Source of the DNA: Streptococcaceae bacterium
GTDB lineage: Bacteria; Bacillota; Bacilli; Lactobacillales; Streptococcaceae
Direction: 5' to 3'
Length of the DNA stretch: 64,000 nucleotides
NCBI GenBank assembly: GCA_022484805.1
Contig: JAKVKP010000003.1
Span: forward strand, 1-64,000
The notes below the pieces were generated by a model that did not search any database, had not been told where the DNA came from, and saw only the letters and a program-made list of their open reading frames with translations. Position 1 is the stretch's first letter. Each line of letters starts with the position of its first letter. Shown in pieces: positions 26,073-35,344 of this stretch. The position numbers and the translations under genes are program-made.

Positions 26073-27036
26073 AGACACCCCTTAGAAGATTTTCAATTCC
26101 TGGTTCAGAATCATTTAAAGCTTGCTCAGCTTCTTGTTCTAGAGTCTGCCTCATCTGCTGCTTCATTTTTAACAGTTGATTTTGTGACATACCATAATCT
26201 TGAATTAAATGATCAGCTAAATGGTCAATCGGATCATAATAATCCTTCCAAAAAGTAACCTCATCTGCTGTTCGGTAAACCTCCTTATCGCTTCGTGAAT
26301 GACCTTTAAAACGATAAGTTTGTGCTTCGATTAAAACTGGTGACATGACCTCTCGATGCATTAATTCTTGCATTGTCCGATTTACTTCAAAAATATCATT
26401 ACCATTAATTCTAAGACCTGTCATACCATAATTCTTTGCCCGTAAGCTTAAATTTGGTACACTCATCATTTTTTCAATCGGGCTACTCATTGCATATTGA
26501 TTATTTTCAATCACAAAAATAATTGGCAGCTGCCAAAGCGCGGCGATATTCATTGACTCATGGAAGGTACCTTCGTTTGTTGCACCATCTCCTGAAAAAC
26601 AAACAACCAAACGATTTTCACCCTTCATCTTGATTGCCTGTGCGAGACCAATAGCGACAGGAAAATTACCACCGACAATACCATTACCACCAATGAAACC
26701 TTTTTGATGATCCGCAATGTGCATGCTACCACCACGACCACCATTCGTCCCTGTAATCTTACCAAATATCTCTGCAAACATCGGGTAGGTTGCTACCCCT
26801 TTAGCGATTGCATGACCGTGATTTCGATGAGTAGATAAGACCAAATCTGACTGATTAAGATTTCGACAAATACCAGTTGCAATTGCCTCTTGACCATTGT
26901 ACAGATGTGTCGTTCCGTGCACCTTGCCCTGACGATTGTAAACATCTACAATATCTTCAAAGAAGCGCATTTTTAGCATATCCTGATAAAAATTGATTGC
27001 TTGTGATTTTTGTAAAATCGATTTCTCTACTAACAT
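26065..27036 (-). CDS. 2-oxoacid/acetoin dehydrogenase E1 component, alpha subunit
   Basis: 323-residue E1 alpha subunit. The thiamine-diphosphate motif begins GDGATNEGTFHESMN and ends ENNQYAMS about 27 residues later. The stretch GGRGGSMHIAD and the phosphorylation-loop-like RSDKEVYRT are typical of acetoin dehydrogenase and pyruvate/branched-chain E1 alpha. The length and lack of an N-terminal extension favour an acetoin-dehydrogenase-like E1 over pyruvate dehydrogenase, but I cannot settle the substrate. A GGAGGG site precedes the ATG; a 7-codon ORF (27030-27053) overlaps the start. The promoter TTGAGG-17-TAGACT is at 27077-27105. Confidence 0.9.
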   Translation of the reverse strand: MLVEKSILQKSQAINFYQDMLKMRFFEDIVDVYNRQGKVHGTTHLYNGQEAIATGICRNLNQSDLVLSTHRNHGHAIAKGVATYPMFAEIFGKITGTNGGRGGSMHIADHQKGFIGGNGIVGGNFPVAIGLAQAIKMKGENRLVVCFSGDGATNEGTFHESMNIAALWQLPIIFVIENNQYAMSSPIEKMMSVPNLSLRAKNYGMTGLRINGNDIFEVNRTMQELMHREVMSPVLIEAQTYRFKGHSRSDKEVYRTADEVTFWKDYYDPIDHLADHLIQDYGMSQNQLLKMKQQMRQTLEQEAEQALNDSEPGIENLLRGVYA

Positions 27037-27076
27037 CTAATCCCTCCATTCATAATATATTCACTCCATTGTTAAT

Positions 27077-27105
27077 AGTCTATCTTTTTTTTTCACAATC
27101 CTCAA
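27077..27105 (-). promoter_or_regulatory. Promoter of the E1 operon
   Basis: -35 TTGAGG (27100-27105), 17-bp spacer, -10 TAGACT (27077-27082), about 40 bp upstream of the E1 alpha ATG. Confidence 0.5.
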
Positions 27106-27266
27106 CTTTTATAAACGATTTATCTGTATTTTTACGTAAACTTAAGATTTTTCAAGTTTCAAAATTAACTTATCAATGCCAATACCCTAATATTTTTATT
27201 TAGTAATTTTTGCTATTTAACACAATTGATTTTAAAAATAACTATGAAAAGGTAAGCTCCGTAGAT

Positions 27267-27296
27267 ATAAAAAAGCAAGCAATCTAAAAGATTACT
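27267..27296 (-). terminator. clpP terminator
   Basis: AGTAATCT/AGATTGCT stem (8 bp, one G-U, 3-nt loop) followed by a T-rich tract on the minus strand, about 30 bp after clpP. Confidence 0.65.
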
Positions 27297-27324
27297 CACT
27301 TTATTATTTCTTATTACAAAAACA

Positions 27325-27918
27325 TTATTTAATTTCTGCAGCTGACTCCATTACCTCATCAATTAAACCATATTCTTTAGCCTGTTGAGCGGTCATATAA
27401 TTATCACGATCAGTGTCCTTTTCGATTACTTCAAGTGGTTGACCAGTGCGCTCTGCCAAAATACGATTAAGACGATCACGCGTATTTTTGATATGATCAG
27501 CAGCAATCAAGATTTCCGTTGCTTGACCCTGCGCGCCGCCAAGTGGTTGGTGAATCATAATTTCAGCATTTGGCAAAGCAAAACGTTTCCCTTTTTGACC
27601 AGCTGTTGCTAAAAATGACCCCATTGATGCAGCCATACCCAAAACGATTGTTTGAACATCCGCCTTGATAAAATTCATTGTATCAAAAATGGCTAATCCT
27701 GCTGATACGCTACCACCAGGTGAATTAACATAAAGATAAATATCCTTCTCAGAATCCTGAGCATCTAAAAATAATAGTTGGGCAATAACAGCATTCGCAA
27801 CATTATCGTCAATTGCACCTGTCAGCATGATGATTCTATCCTTCAATAATCTTGAATAGATATCATATGCACGCTCACCTCGAGAACTTTGCTCGATGAC
27901 TGTTGGGACTAAATTCAT
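27325..27918 (-). CDS. clpP: ATP-dependent Clp protease proteolytic subunit ClpP
   Basis: 197-residue ClpP, the tetradecameric serine protease that degrades unfolded or tagged proteins delivered by ClpX/ClpC/ClpE in the cytosol. Catalytic Ser98 (AASMGS), His123 (MIHQP) and Asp172 (TDRDNYM) are all present; the N-terminal [20 protein letters not shown] is canonical. Monocistronic. Its promoter (27952-27981) carries a CtsR operator over the -35, so it is induced by heat and protein stress. Confidence 0.97.
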   Translation of the reverse strand: MNLVPTVIEQSSRGERAYDIYSRLLKDRIIMLTGAIDDNVANAVIAQLLFLDAQDSEKDIYLYVNSPGGSVSAGLAIFDTMNFIKADVQTIVLGMAASMGSFLATAGQKGKRFALPNAEIMIHQPLGGAQGQATEILIAADHIKNTRDRLNRILAERTGQPLEVIEKDTDRDNYMTAQQAKEYGLIDEVMESAAEIK

Positions 27919-27951
27919 AGGAAAACCTCCACGATTTCTATATTATTATTT

Positions 27952-27981
27952 ATTATGTTTTCATTTTACTGTTTTGGTCAA
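27952..27981 (-). promoter_or_regulatory. clpP promoter
   Basis: -35 TTGACC (27976-27981), 18-bp spacer, -10 CATAAT (27952-27957). The -35 lies inside the CtsR box. Confidence 0.65.
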
Positions 27982-27992
27982 TAAAGGTCAAA
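27976..27992 (+). promoter_or_regulatory. CtsR operator of clpP
   Basis: GGTCAAT-AAA-GGTCAAA, a direct heptamer repeat matching RGTCAAANANRGTCAAA with one mismatch, overlapping the clpP -35 element. Confidence 0.85.
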
Positions 27993-28002
27993 TAAAAGGT
28001 AC

Positions 28003-28047
28003 CAATAAAAATAAACAGCAACCTGATAAGTATTATACCAAGTTGCT
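28003..28047 (-). terminator. htrA terminator
   Basis: Stem AGCAACTTG/CAGGTTGCT (one G-U) followed by GTTTATTTTTATT on the minus strand, just after the htrA stop. It also separates htrA from the clpP promoter. Confidence 0.7.
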
Positions 28048-28069
28048 AGTTTATTTTCACTTAAAATTT

Positions 28070-29290
28070 TTATTTATTCTGCAGTGATTTCGTATTTAAA
28101 GTAAGTTTAACGGTTACCGTTGATTTCTTTTCAGCTCGATAATAAGTAACCTTAATCTCATCGCCAACCTTATGCTTGTAAAGCGCACTTTGAAGGTCAG
28201 TAACTGAGGTAACCTCATCGTCATCAACTGCTACGATCACATCATATTGCTTCAAGCCTGCCTCTTCGGCTGGTGTTGCACTAGAAACTGAAGCCAATAC
28301 CGCACCACTTGTGACAGAATCAGGTGTCTTCAAGTATTGTTCAATTTGTTGACTCGATAAATCACTAAAGTTAACTAATTGTACGCCAAGTGCTGGTCTT
28401 TCAACCTCACCGCTTTCTTCAAGCTGATTAATAATACTTACAACGTCATTAGATGGAATCGCAAATCCCATCCCTTCGACAGAAACACTACTAGAACTGC
28501 TACTAGAAGCTATTTTCGAAGAATTAATACCAATTACTTGACCGCTAATATTAACAAGCGGGCCACCTGAGTTCCCCGGATTAATTGCCGCATCCGTTTG
28601 AATGGCATTGATATTTACAGTTTCGTTAGAATCATTGGTGCTAACTACGTTACGGTTTAAGGATGAAACAATTCCTTCTGTCACAGAATTGGCATATTCA
28701 CTACCTAATGGCGAGCCAATCGCAATGGCAGGTTCACCAACCGTTAATTTGTCTGAATCACCAAATTCGGCTACTGTCGTTACCTTATCGGCAGGAATTT
28801 CAATTACTGCTAAGTCCGTATAAGAATCCGTACCAACCAACGTACCAGTCACTTTAGTGCCATCAGCAAGCAAAATCTCAAGCCCTTCCTGTGACTCAAC
28901 AACGTGATTATTGGTTACGACATATGCCTTGTTGTCATCCGTTTTTTTATAAATAACACCACTACCTTCGCTCGCTGCTTCTAAATCACCAGAGCTACTT
29001 GAGCTAGAATCATCACTACCCTGCTGCCCAAAAATAGAATTGGCACCACTCGATGATTGAGTAGATTGTAAGTTAATTACTGAAACAACGGCAGGCGAAA
29101 CTTTTGCTACGGCTTCAGTAACAGAAGAGGAAACCTTATAGCTGACATTACTTACCTTAGTTGTTCCTGAATTAGAGCTTGAAGAACTGGTGCTTGAATT
29201 GCCATTAATTAAGTAATTGCCACCTAATAAAAGTGATGCACCGACGACACCACCTACCAAACCGGGTATGAATTTTTTAACTTGCTTCAT
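28070..29290 (-). CDS. htrA: HtrA/DegP-type membrane serine protease
   Basis: 406 residues: short basic N-terminus, one membrane anchor (about residues 8-28), a long Ser-rich linker, a trypsin-like domain with catalytic His129 (TNNHVVES), Asp159 (DSYTDLAV) and Ser241 (PGNSGGPL), and one C-terminal PDZ domain (ALGVQLV...GAVLASV...GLKQYDVIVAVDD). It degrades misfolded exported proteins at the outer face of the membrane. ATG with GGAGGAAG upstream. Divergent from rlmH, as commonly seen near htrA in streptococci and lactobacilli, where parB/dnaA then follow; those are not here. Confidence 0.95.
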   Translation of the reverse strand: MKQVKKFIPGLVGGVVGASLLLGGNYLINGNSSTSSSSSNSGTTKVSNVSYKVSSSVTEAVAKVSPAVVSVINLQSTQSSSGANSIFGQQGSDDSSSSSSGDLEAASEGSGVIYKKTDDNKAYVVTNNHVVESQEGLEILLADGTKVTGTLVGTDSYTDLAVIEIPADKVTTVAEFGDSDKLTVGEPAIAIGSPLGSEYANSVTEGIVSSLNRNVVSTNDSNETVNINAIQTDAAINPGNSGGPLVNISGQVIGINSSKIASSSSSSSVSVEGMGFAIPSNDVVSIINQLEESGEVERPALGVQLVNFSDLSSQQIEQYLKTPDSVTSGAVLASVSSATPAEEAGLKQYDVIVAVDDDEVTSVTDLQSALYKHKVGDEIKVTYYRAEKKSTVTVKLTLNTKSLQNK

Positions 29291-29554
29291 AATTAACTTC
29301 CTCCAACAAATCTTTACATTTTTAATATAGTTTATATTAAGATTCTTAACTTAATTTTAGCTTAAAGTTAAGAAATTTCAAAATAATTCAAACCCCAATT
29401 TAATTAGTTTTTGTATTGTTATTGATATTGAAACATAACAAAATATAATTATCCAATATTATAAACCGTTTTAAAGTCTGAGCATTTCCCAAATTACTAA
29501 AGATGACAATTCGATAATAAAATATTATAATCGAAAAATAAAAGCGAGGTCATT

Positions 29555-30034
29555 ATGAACATTAAAATTATCACAGTCGGCAAGTTAAAAGAAAAATATT
29601 TAAAGGACGGCATTTCCGAGTATCATAAACGCTTAACTAAATTCGCTAAAATCCAAATGATTGAGGTTGCTGATGAAAAAGCACCTGAAAGATTAAGCGA
29701 TACTGAAATGCGAATTGTCAAAGAAAAAGAAGGCCAACGGATTCTGGAGAAAATTAAAGATAAAGAGTATATGTATGCTTTAGCAATTCAAGCCAAGGAA
29801 CGAACAAGTGAAAACTTAGCTGAAGAGTTAAGACAACTAACAATCTCTGGGAAAAGTGATTTGACCTTTGTCATCGGTGGCTCACTCGGACTTTCAGATG
29901 ACGTCCTATCACGTGCCAATGAAACGATCTCATTTGGTAAAATGACCTATCCACATCAGCTGATGCGCCTAATTCTGGTGGAACAAATCTATCGCAGTCA
30001 AACAATTATCGCTGGTATGCCTTATCATAAGTAG
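29555..30034 (+). CDS. rlmH: 23S rRNA pseudouridine-1915 N3-methyltransferase RlmH
   Basis: 159-residue SPOUT methyltransferase acting on the 70S ribosome, using SAM to methylate pseudouridine 1915 in helix 69. N-terminal [20 protein letters not shown], the knot region [14 protein letters not shown], and the invariant C-terminus [17 protein letters not shown] are all present. AGCGAGGT ribosome site. Followed by a plus-strand hairpin (30133-30167). Confidence 0.97.
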   Translation: MNIKIITVGKLKEKYLKDGISEYHKRLTKFAKIQMIEVADEKAPERLSDTEMRIVKEKEGQRILEKIKDKEYMYALAIQAKERTSENLAEELRQLTISGKSDLTFVIGGSLGLSDDVLSRANETISFGKMTYPHQLMRLILVEQIYRSQTIIAGMPYHK

Positions 30035-30132
30035 GAAGAGCAAGGAACCAAGGCAAGCAAAAAATGTCTTAGCTCTTAAAATTTGCAGCTTTGCAATAAA
30101 TTGGACTGATAAATATTTTGTTGTGAGACCCA

Positions 30133-30167
30133 TAAGTTAGACCAAAAATCTAACTTAAGGGGTTTTT
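30133..30167 (+). terminator. Terminator-like hairpin after rlmH
   Basis: TAAGTTAGA/TCTAACTTA, 7-nt loop, stem extendable by ACCC/GGGT, followed by TTTTT. It is part of the MITE-like element and could serve rlmH. Confidence 0.6.
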
Positions 30168-30174
30168 CATATGG

Positions 30175-30205
30175 CAAAAGGCAGTCGTCCAAAAAGACAA
30201 CTGCC
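30175..30205 (-). terminator. Terminator-like hairpin downstream of the fibre operon
   Basis: Minus strand GGCAGTTGTC/GACGACTGCC (one G-U, 6-nt loop) followed by a short TTTT, about 80 bp after the stop of the 1675-residue protein gene. It is the counterpart of the metK terminator within the same repeat family. Confidence 0.55.
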
Positions 30206-30283
30206 AAATATCCATATTGAGCTTTTTAGTCAAATCAGTTCGATTTTTAAAAAGCTAAGACATTTTAAGTCACAAAATAATTG

Positions 30284-33200
30284 TTAATTGAGCTTTACCC
30301 ATAAAGCGGGGCGAACGGGACGCTCAACGTTGACAACTGAGCTGGATATATGGTAATCATAGATAAAACCCGCACGAGAATAGTCAGAGCCTGCTGACCG
30401 AAGCCAATATTCTTTGTGATTGCTTACATTTTCGAAATTTATCAAAGTACAAGCACCATTCGTTGTTGTTTCTGGTAAGCTATTAATATCACCGTAGCTC
30501 AAGGCAAAGGCTTGTTGCTTAAATTCACTGGTATTAGTCGTATCATCCGTCAATAAGGTTACAAAACGAGTATCTTTATAATAATAACTAGTCCAGCTCC
30601 AACTTCCAATATTGGTATTATTAGTAATAGCACCAAATCCAGATGGCAAATTTGACGTAAATTTGGTAAAAGTTGGATTATCTAAATCAACTGGCAAAAT
30701 CTTGCTTTCATAATCTTTTAAATAATCATCATAGTATCGGTCAATACAAGCTTTTAGATAATTACCTGTATCGCCTGCCTCATAGCCATTAGCGCCACTA
30801 GAATTGGTAAAGTAATAACTACCATCTCTAAATTTTGTGGTAAAAACCTCAGCTCCCGTGTCTGCTGTTGCCTCTTCCTTCGTCAATGCATTGACTTTAA
30901 TAATTAATGCTTTATTTCCATCCTTAACCTTTAAAATTCGCCACTGTGCATTCGCTAAAGTGACTTCATCACCTGCGTCAATCACTTCCGGTGTAGTATT
31001 TTTATCTGTGATTGGTAACGAGGTTGAAGTCCACTTGGCATAAAGCTTAGTCGCTTTGGTAACCTTATCTGTCGTAAAGTTCCAAGCACTTGCTTTCAAT
31101 TCATCAGCTTCTTTTTCATACCAACCTGCAAAGGCATTACCGTCTTTAATTGGATTAGAGGTTGGCTCTGTCGCATTTTGACCTGAGTAAATGACCTGTT
31201 CGTCTGGTGCAGGGCTACCATCGTCTGTATCAAAGCTGACTGTCCAAAAGTTTAAGTCTGTACCAGTTTCACCATGTTTGACTTCAACATTTTCTTCAAG
31301 CCTTGTCTCGCCATCGTAGAGGTCATAAGTGCCGTCAGCTACACCTGAAAAGTGGGCAATCCCATCAATATCTGTGGTTGCCGTGCCTTTAACGTCACTA
31401 GCTTGCTTTAAAGTCAAGGTCTTACCGCTATACGCTGCCCCATCTTTTTTAACCGCAACCTGCCATGGTGTACCAAGATCAATCCATAAAGCGGGGCGAA
31501 CGAGTAAGAGATTTGAATCGCTAAAATAAGCATAGAGACGAAAATCACCACTTGATGAATTGACTTTACCAGCAGTACTATAAAAATAGCCTGCTGATCG
31601 AAGCCAAAAGGCAGTATTAGAATCACCATCATCAGGGAAAGCAAGAAATGACGTTCCTTTTGTCCAATCATCGATCCCCATCGTTAAATTAATATCACCA
31701 AAACTCAAGGCAAAGGCTTGTTTTTTAGCAGTTGCACTTGCTATTGCTTCAACTGTTGTCGCAAATCGAGTATCCTTAAAATATCTATTATCACTGTTCC
31801 ATTGCCATGTTTGATAAGTTCCCACAGTACCTAAAAAACCAGTACCAGTAAATACATTATAGTTCGGATTATTCAGGTCAACGATTAACACACGATTAGC
31901 ATCAGTTGCATGAGTCGCAATAGTATGGTTGTAATAGTAATCAATCGCACCTTTGAGATTACTTGTACTACTACTGCTAGTTTCATAACCATTTTTACTA
32001 CCTGACGAACCACTAAAGTAATAACTGTCCGCTGTAAATCTGATTTTGTGTAAGCTGTCGCCAGTATTACCTGTCGCTTCATTTACTGTCAAGGCCTGTT
32101 TCTTAATAATTAACGCATTGCCATTTTCTTTTTTCAAAACCCGCCACCTACTGTCGGCAAAGTCAATTTCTTCAATTTCCCACTTCGGATAAAGCGTCAA
32201 ATTATTATCATATTTCCAAGTACCATCTGTGTTCCAATAAGCTGTTGCATCAGTATTTGCAGTCATATCACCGTTTAAGACCTTAACACCACTAGAGCCA
32301 GTCCAGTAGCCTGTCAAGTTATAGCCTGTTCTGGTCGGTGCAGTTAAATCTGTTGGTAAAGTAGACCCCTTTGCAATCTCAAAGCTAGCTGTCCCTTGGG
32401 TTGTTGCTTCTGATTGATTTAAAGTAATGGTCTGCTTTTTTACCCACTTGGCATAAGCCGTTTTTTTACTTGTGATATTGGTAAAGTTAAATGCCTCACT
32501 ACCACCTTTTTCCGTGACCCAACCTGCAAAGGCATTACCGTCTTTAATTGGATTAGAGGTTGGCTCTGTCGCATTTTGACCTGAGTAAATGACCTGTTCG
32601 TCTGGTGCAGTGCTACCATCATCTGTATCAAAGCTGACTGTCCAAAAGTTTAAGGCTGTTCCAGTTTCACCATGTGTAACGCTTACGTCAGATTCAAGCT
32701 TGGTCTCGCCATCGTAGAGGTCATAAGTGCCGTCAGCTACACCTGAAAAGTGGGCAATCCCATCAATATCTGTGGTTGCCGTGCCTTTAACGTCACTAGC
32801 TTGCTTTAAAGTCAAGGTCTTGCCACTATATGGAGCACCATCTTTTTTCACCGCAACCTGCCACGGCGTACAAAGGTCAATCCATAAAGCAGGGCGAACG
32901 AGATGTAAATTATTAAAAGTACTATTGTTATTAATAAAACTACCATTTGCATAGACTATAGGGGCAGTGTCTGCTCCAGCGCTCGCAGATCGAAGCCAAA
33001 ATTTATTATCAGTTCCGTCATCAGAAAAAGCAAGGAATGACGAAGATGTTGCTTCACCATTTAGCCCCATTGTGTGATTAATATCACCGTAGCTCAAGGC
33101 AAAGGCTTGTTTTTTTACAGTTGTACTTTCCATTACTTCAACTGTAGTCACAAACTGAGTATCTTTATAATAATTACTATACCCAGACCACTTTGTTATA

Positions 33201-35311
33201 CCTTTATCCTTACTACCATTATAGTTACTGCTGCTCATAAGTTCAGTATAGTTCGGATTATTCAAGTCAACGATTAACACACGATTAGCATCAGTTGCAT
33301 GAGTCGCAATAGTATGGTTGTAATAGTAATCAATCGCACCTTTAAGGTATGTTATACTACTACCGCCAGCTTCATAGCCATTCTCACCACTAGTATTGGT
33401 AAAGTAATAACTGCCATCTCTAAACTGAGATTTATATAAGTCGTTAGCACTACCACTACCTGTCGCTTCACTTACTGTCAAGGCCTGTTTCTTAATAATT
33501 AACGCATTGCCATTTTCTTTTTTCAAAACCCGCCACCTACTGTCGGCAAAGTCAATTTCTTCAATTTCCCACTTCGGATAAAGCGTCAAATTATTATCAT
33601 ATTTCCAAGTACCATCTGTGTTCCAATAAGCTGTTGCTTCGGTATTGGCAGTCATATCGCCGTTTAAGACCTTAATACCACTAGAGCCAGTCCAGTAGCC
33701 TGTCAAGTTATAGCCTGTTCTGGTCGGTGCAGTTAAATCTGTTGGTAAAATAGACCCCTTTGCAATCTCAAAGCTAGCTGTCCCTTGGGTTGTTGCTTCT
33801 GATTGATTTAAAGTAATTTTCTGCTTCTCCGCCCACTTTGCATAGAGCGTGGTGTCAGTTGTTATTGTATCAGTATCAAATTTAAACTCAGTTTGATAAT
33901 TCTCGTCCTTATACCAACCAACAATAATATAATCATCTTTCGTAGGGTCACTAGGCTTAGCAATTTTACCTGTACTTCCTAGATTATCTTTAGGAACATA
34001 TACTGGGTCAATCGTACTACCTCCCTGACTATTAAAGGTCACCGTCCAAGATGGCAAGGTTACCCACATAGATGGACGGACAGACAAAGCATTTAGGACA
34101 TAATTATGGTCCGCCAAATAACCATTAGAAACACAAGCAGCACCAGAAAAATCATAACCTGCCGAACGAAGCCAATACCCTGAGGAATTATATTCAGAAT
34201 CATTGAAATCTAGCAAAGTTGTATAAAGCCCTTCATCCGATTGCTCGATACTTATGATGTGATTACTATCCATTTTCCCAGAAAATGTACTCTTGTCCAA
34301 ACTACGAACATCTCCCATACTCAACGCAAAGGCTTGTTGTTTATAAGAATTAACATTATTTGCTGATGAAATAAAGTCATTACTTTCAATATCTTCCAAA
34401 GAAGTCGCAAATCTTGAATCATTATAGTATAATGGCCATTCAGCGCTGCGCCAACTCCAACTGTTATAAGTAAAAGATTTATGTTCATTGTCATCGTCTG
34501 AACCACCAGAAATATATTGTGATAAAATAAGATTAATATCCTCTCTATGTCTCTCCCAGTTTGGTAAGTCCAAATCAACCGATAAAACAAAGGCAGCAAA
34601 ATCTGGTTCAATGTAATTAGCATAGTAAGTATCAATAATTGATTTTAAATTACTTTCACCATATCCTGTACTATTAATCTCATCTACAAAATAGGTATTT
34701 ACTTCTGACTTTTGAAATGGAACAATAGCAACATCTTGATTTTCACTAATGCCTACTTCTTCATTTGTTAATGCTTGTTCTTTAATAACTAAGTAATCAG
34801 GACCTTTTCTAGCGATGATACGCCAATTACCAGTATTACCAAAGGCAATTTTATCTCCAGCGTTAACAACATCGTCGTCACCATCATCAAGTATAGGGAG
34901 TTTTTCCCACTTCGCATAAAGTGTCACCTTGGTCTTGTTATTATATTGCCATTTACCATTCTCATCAACATAAGTTGTGTTTGGTTGATAATGCCCATCT
35001 TCATCAATTACTAAATTCGTACAAGCTGATTCAGCATAATATCCTCTAAATTCATGCGCTTCTCGCTCTGGCGTTTGATAGCCGTAGAGCTTGCTCAAGC
35101 CGAAGTAGGCGATAAAGCTAGTATCAGTACTGCCATCATAGTTTTGATTTAAAGTTACCTTCGTCACTTTAATATCTCCCGATTCACTGGCAGACATAGT
35201 AGTCGAAAATCGTGTGCTAGTCAGTGGCACAATGATCCAAAGCAACGAAACAGCCAGTAAACCAAATAATAAATATAACCGTTTTTTCGTTAGCCTAAGC
35301 TTAGCTTTCAT
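30284..35311 (-). CDS. Giant repeat-built surface protein with InlB-type and DUF6273-like modules
   Basis: 1675 residues with an N-terminal signal/anchor (KKRLYLLFGLLAVSLLWIIVPL) and no LPXTG or C-terminal membrane segment. Four copies of a roughly 220-255-residue module, each starting WR(I/V)(I/L) and ending WLRSA...VRP(A/S)(L/M)W, lie at about residues 163-418, 594-810, 1056-1278 and 1458-1675; they resemble DUF6273. Between them are InlB/Listeria-Bacteroides-type repeats ending YAKW or YPKW, and two Cna-B-like segments (PWQVAVKKDGAPYSGKTLTL). Residues about 497-1430 are a tandem duplication of about 1.39 kb in the DNA. It is the last gene of the sipW/tasA-like operon, 33 bp after the second TasA-like gene, behind GAGGAGGTGGG. 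Role as adhesin or matrix component is inferred. Confidence 0.85.
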   Translation of the reverse strand: MKAKLRLTKKRLYLLFGLLAVSLLWIIVPLTSTRFSTTMSASESGDIKVTKVTLNQNYDGSTDTSFIAYFGLSKLYGYQTPEREAHEFRGYYAESACTNLVIDEDGHYQPNTTYVDENGKWQYNNKTKVTLYAKWEKLPILDDGDDDVVNAGDKIAFGNTGNWRIIARKGPDYLVIKEQALTNEEVGISENQDVAIVPFQKSEVNTYFVDEINSTGYGESNLKSIIDTYYANYIEPDFAAFVLSVDLDLPNWERHREDINLILSQYISGGSDDDNEHKSFTYNSWSWRSAEWPLYYNDSRFATSLEDIESNDFISSANNVNSYKQQAFALSMGDVRSLDKSTFSGKMDSNHIISIEQSDEGLYTTLLDFNDSEYNSSGYWLRSAGYDFSGAACVSNGYLADHNYVLNALSVRPSMWVTLPSWTVTFNSQGGSTIDPVYVPKDNLGSTGKIAKPSDPTKDDYIIVGWYKDENYQTEFKFDTDTITTDTTLYAKWAEKQKITLNQSEATTQGTASFEIAKGSILPTDLTAPTRTGYNLTGYWTGSSGIKVLNGDMTANTEATAYWNTDGTWKYDNNLTLYPKWEIEEIDFADSRWRVLKKENGNALIIKKQALTVSEATGSGSANDLYKSQFRDGSYYFTNTSGENGYEAGGSSITYLKGAIDYYYNHTIATHATDANRVLIVDLNNPNYTELMSSSNYNGSKDKGITKWSGYSNYYKDTQFVTTVEVMESTTVKKQAFALSYGDINHTMGLNGEATSSSFLAFSDDGTDNKFWLRSASAGADTAPIVYANGSFINNNSTFNNLHLVRPALWIDLCTPWQVAVKKDGAPYSGKTLTLKQASDVKGTATTDIDGIAHFSGVADGTYDLYDGETKLESDVSVTHGETGTALNFWTVSFDTDDGSTAPDEQVIYSGQNATEPTSNPIKDGNAFAGWVTEKGGSEAFNFTNITSKKTAYAKWVKKQTITLNQSEATTQGTASFEIAKGSTLPTDLTAPTRTGYNLTGYWTGSSGVKVLNGDMTANTDATAYWNTDGTWKYDNNLTLYPKWEIEEIDFADSRWRVLKKENGNALIIKKQALTVNEATGNTGDSLHKIRFTADSYYFSGSSGSKNGYETSSSSTSNLKGAIDYYYNHTIATHATDANRVLIVDLNNPNYNVFTGTGFLGTVGTYQTWQWNSDNRYFKDTRFATTVEAIASATAKKQAFALSFGDINLTMGIDDWTKGTSFLAFPDDGDSNTAFWLRSAGYFYSTAGKVNSSSGDFRLYAYFSDSNLLLVRPALWIDLGTPWQVAVKKDGAAYSGKTLTLKQASDVKGTATTDIDGIAHFSGVADGTYDLYDGETRLEENVEVKHGETGTDLNFWTVSFDTDDGSPAPDEQVIYSGQNATEPTSNPIKDGNAFAGWYEKEADELKASAWNFTTDKVTKATKLYAKWTSTSLPITDKNTTPEVIDAGDEVTLANAQWRILKVKDGNKALIIKVNALTKEEATADTGAEVFTTKFRDGSYYFTNSSGANGYEAGDTGNYLKACIDRYYDDYLKDYESKILPVDLDNPTFTKFTSNLPSGFGAITNNTNIGSWSWTSYYYKDTRFVTLLTDDTTNTSEFKQQAFALSYGDINSLPETTTNGACTLINFENVSNHKEYWLRSAGSDYSRAGFIYDYHISSSVVNVERPVRPALWVKLN
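31046..32435 (-). repeat. Tandem 1.39-kb intragenic repeat, second unit
   Basis: Nearly identical at both ends to 32436-33825 (boundaries approximate): compare 31125-31495 with 32526-32895 and 32095-32437 with 33483-33825. The middle of each unit, coding for the core of the DUF6273-like module, differs strongly. Confidence 0.75.
32436..33825 (-). repeat. Tandem 1.39-kb intragenic repeat, first unit
   Basis: First unit (in gene direction) of the duplication in the giant surface protein; near-identical flanks and a divergent core relative to 31046-32435. Boundaries are approximate. Confidence 0.75.
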
Positions 35312-35344
35312 TTGCCCACCTCCTCGTTATCTTTATCATTTTAA

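Larger units (their letters stand above)
30098..30246. repeat. MITE-like element (copy B)
   Basis: 149-bp element bounded by imperfect inverted repeats: left AAATTGGACTGAT (30098-30110), right ATCAGTTCGATTT (30234-30246). Inside are two hairpins (30133-30167 and 30180-30205). The right half matches copy A (20252-20321) and the left end matches copy C (52480-52511). No transposase is encoded. Confidence 0.6.
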
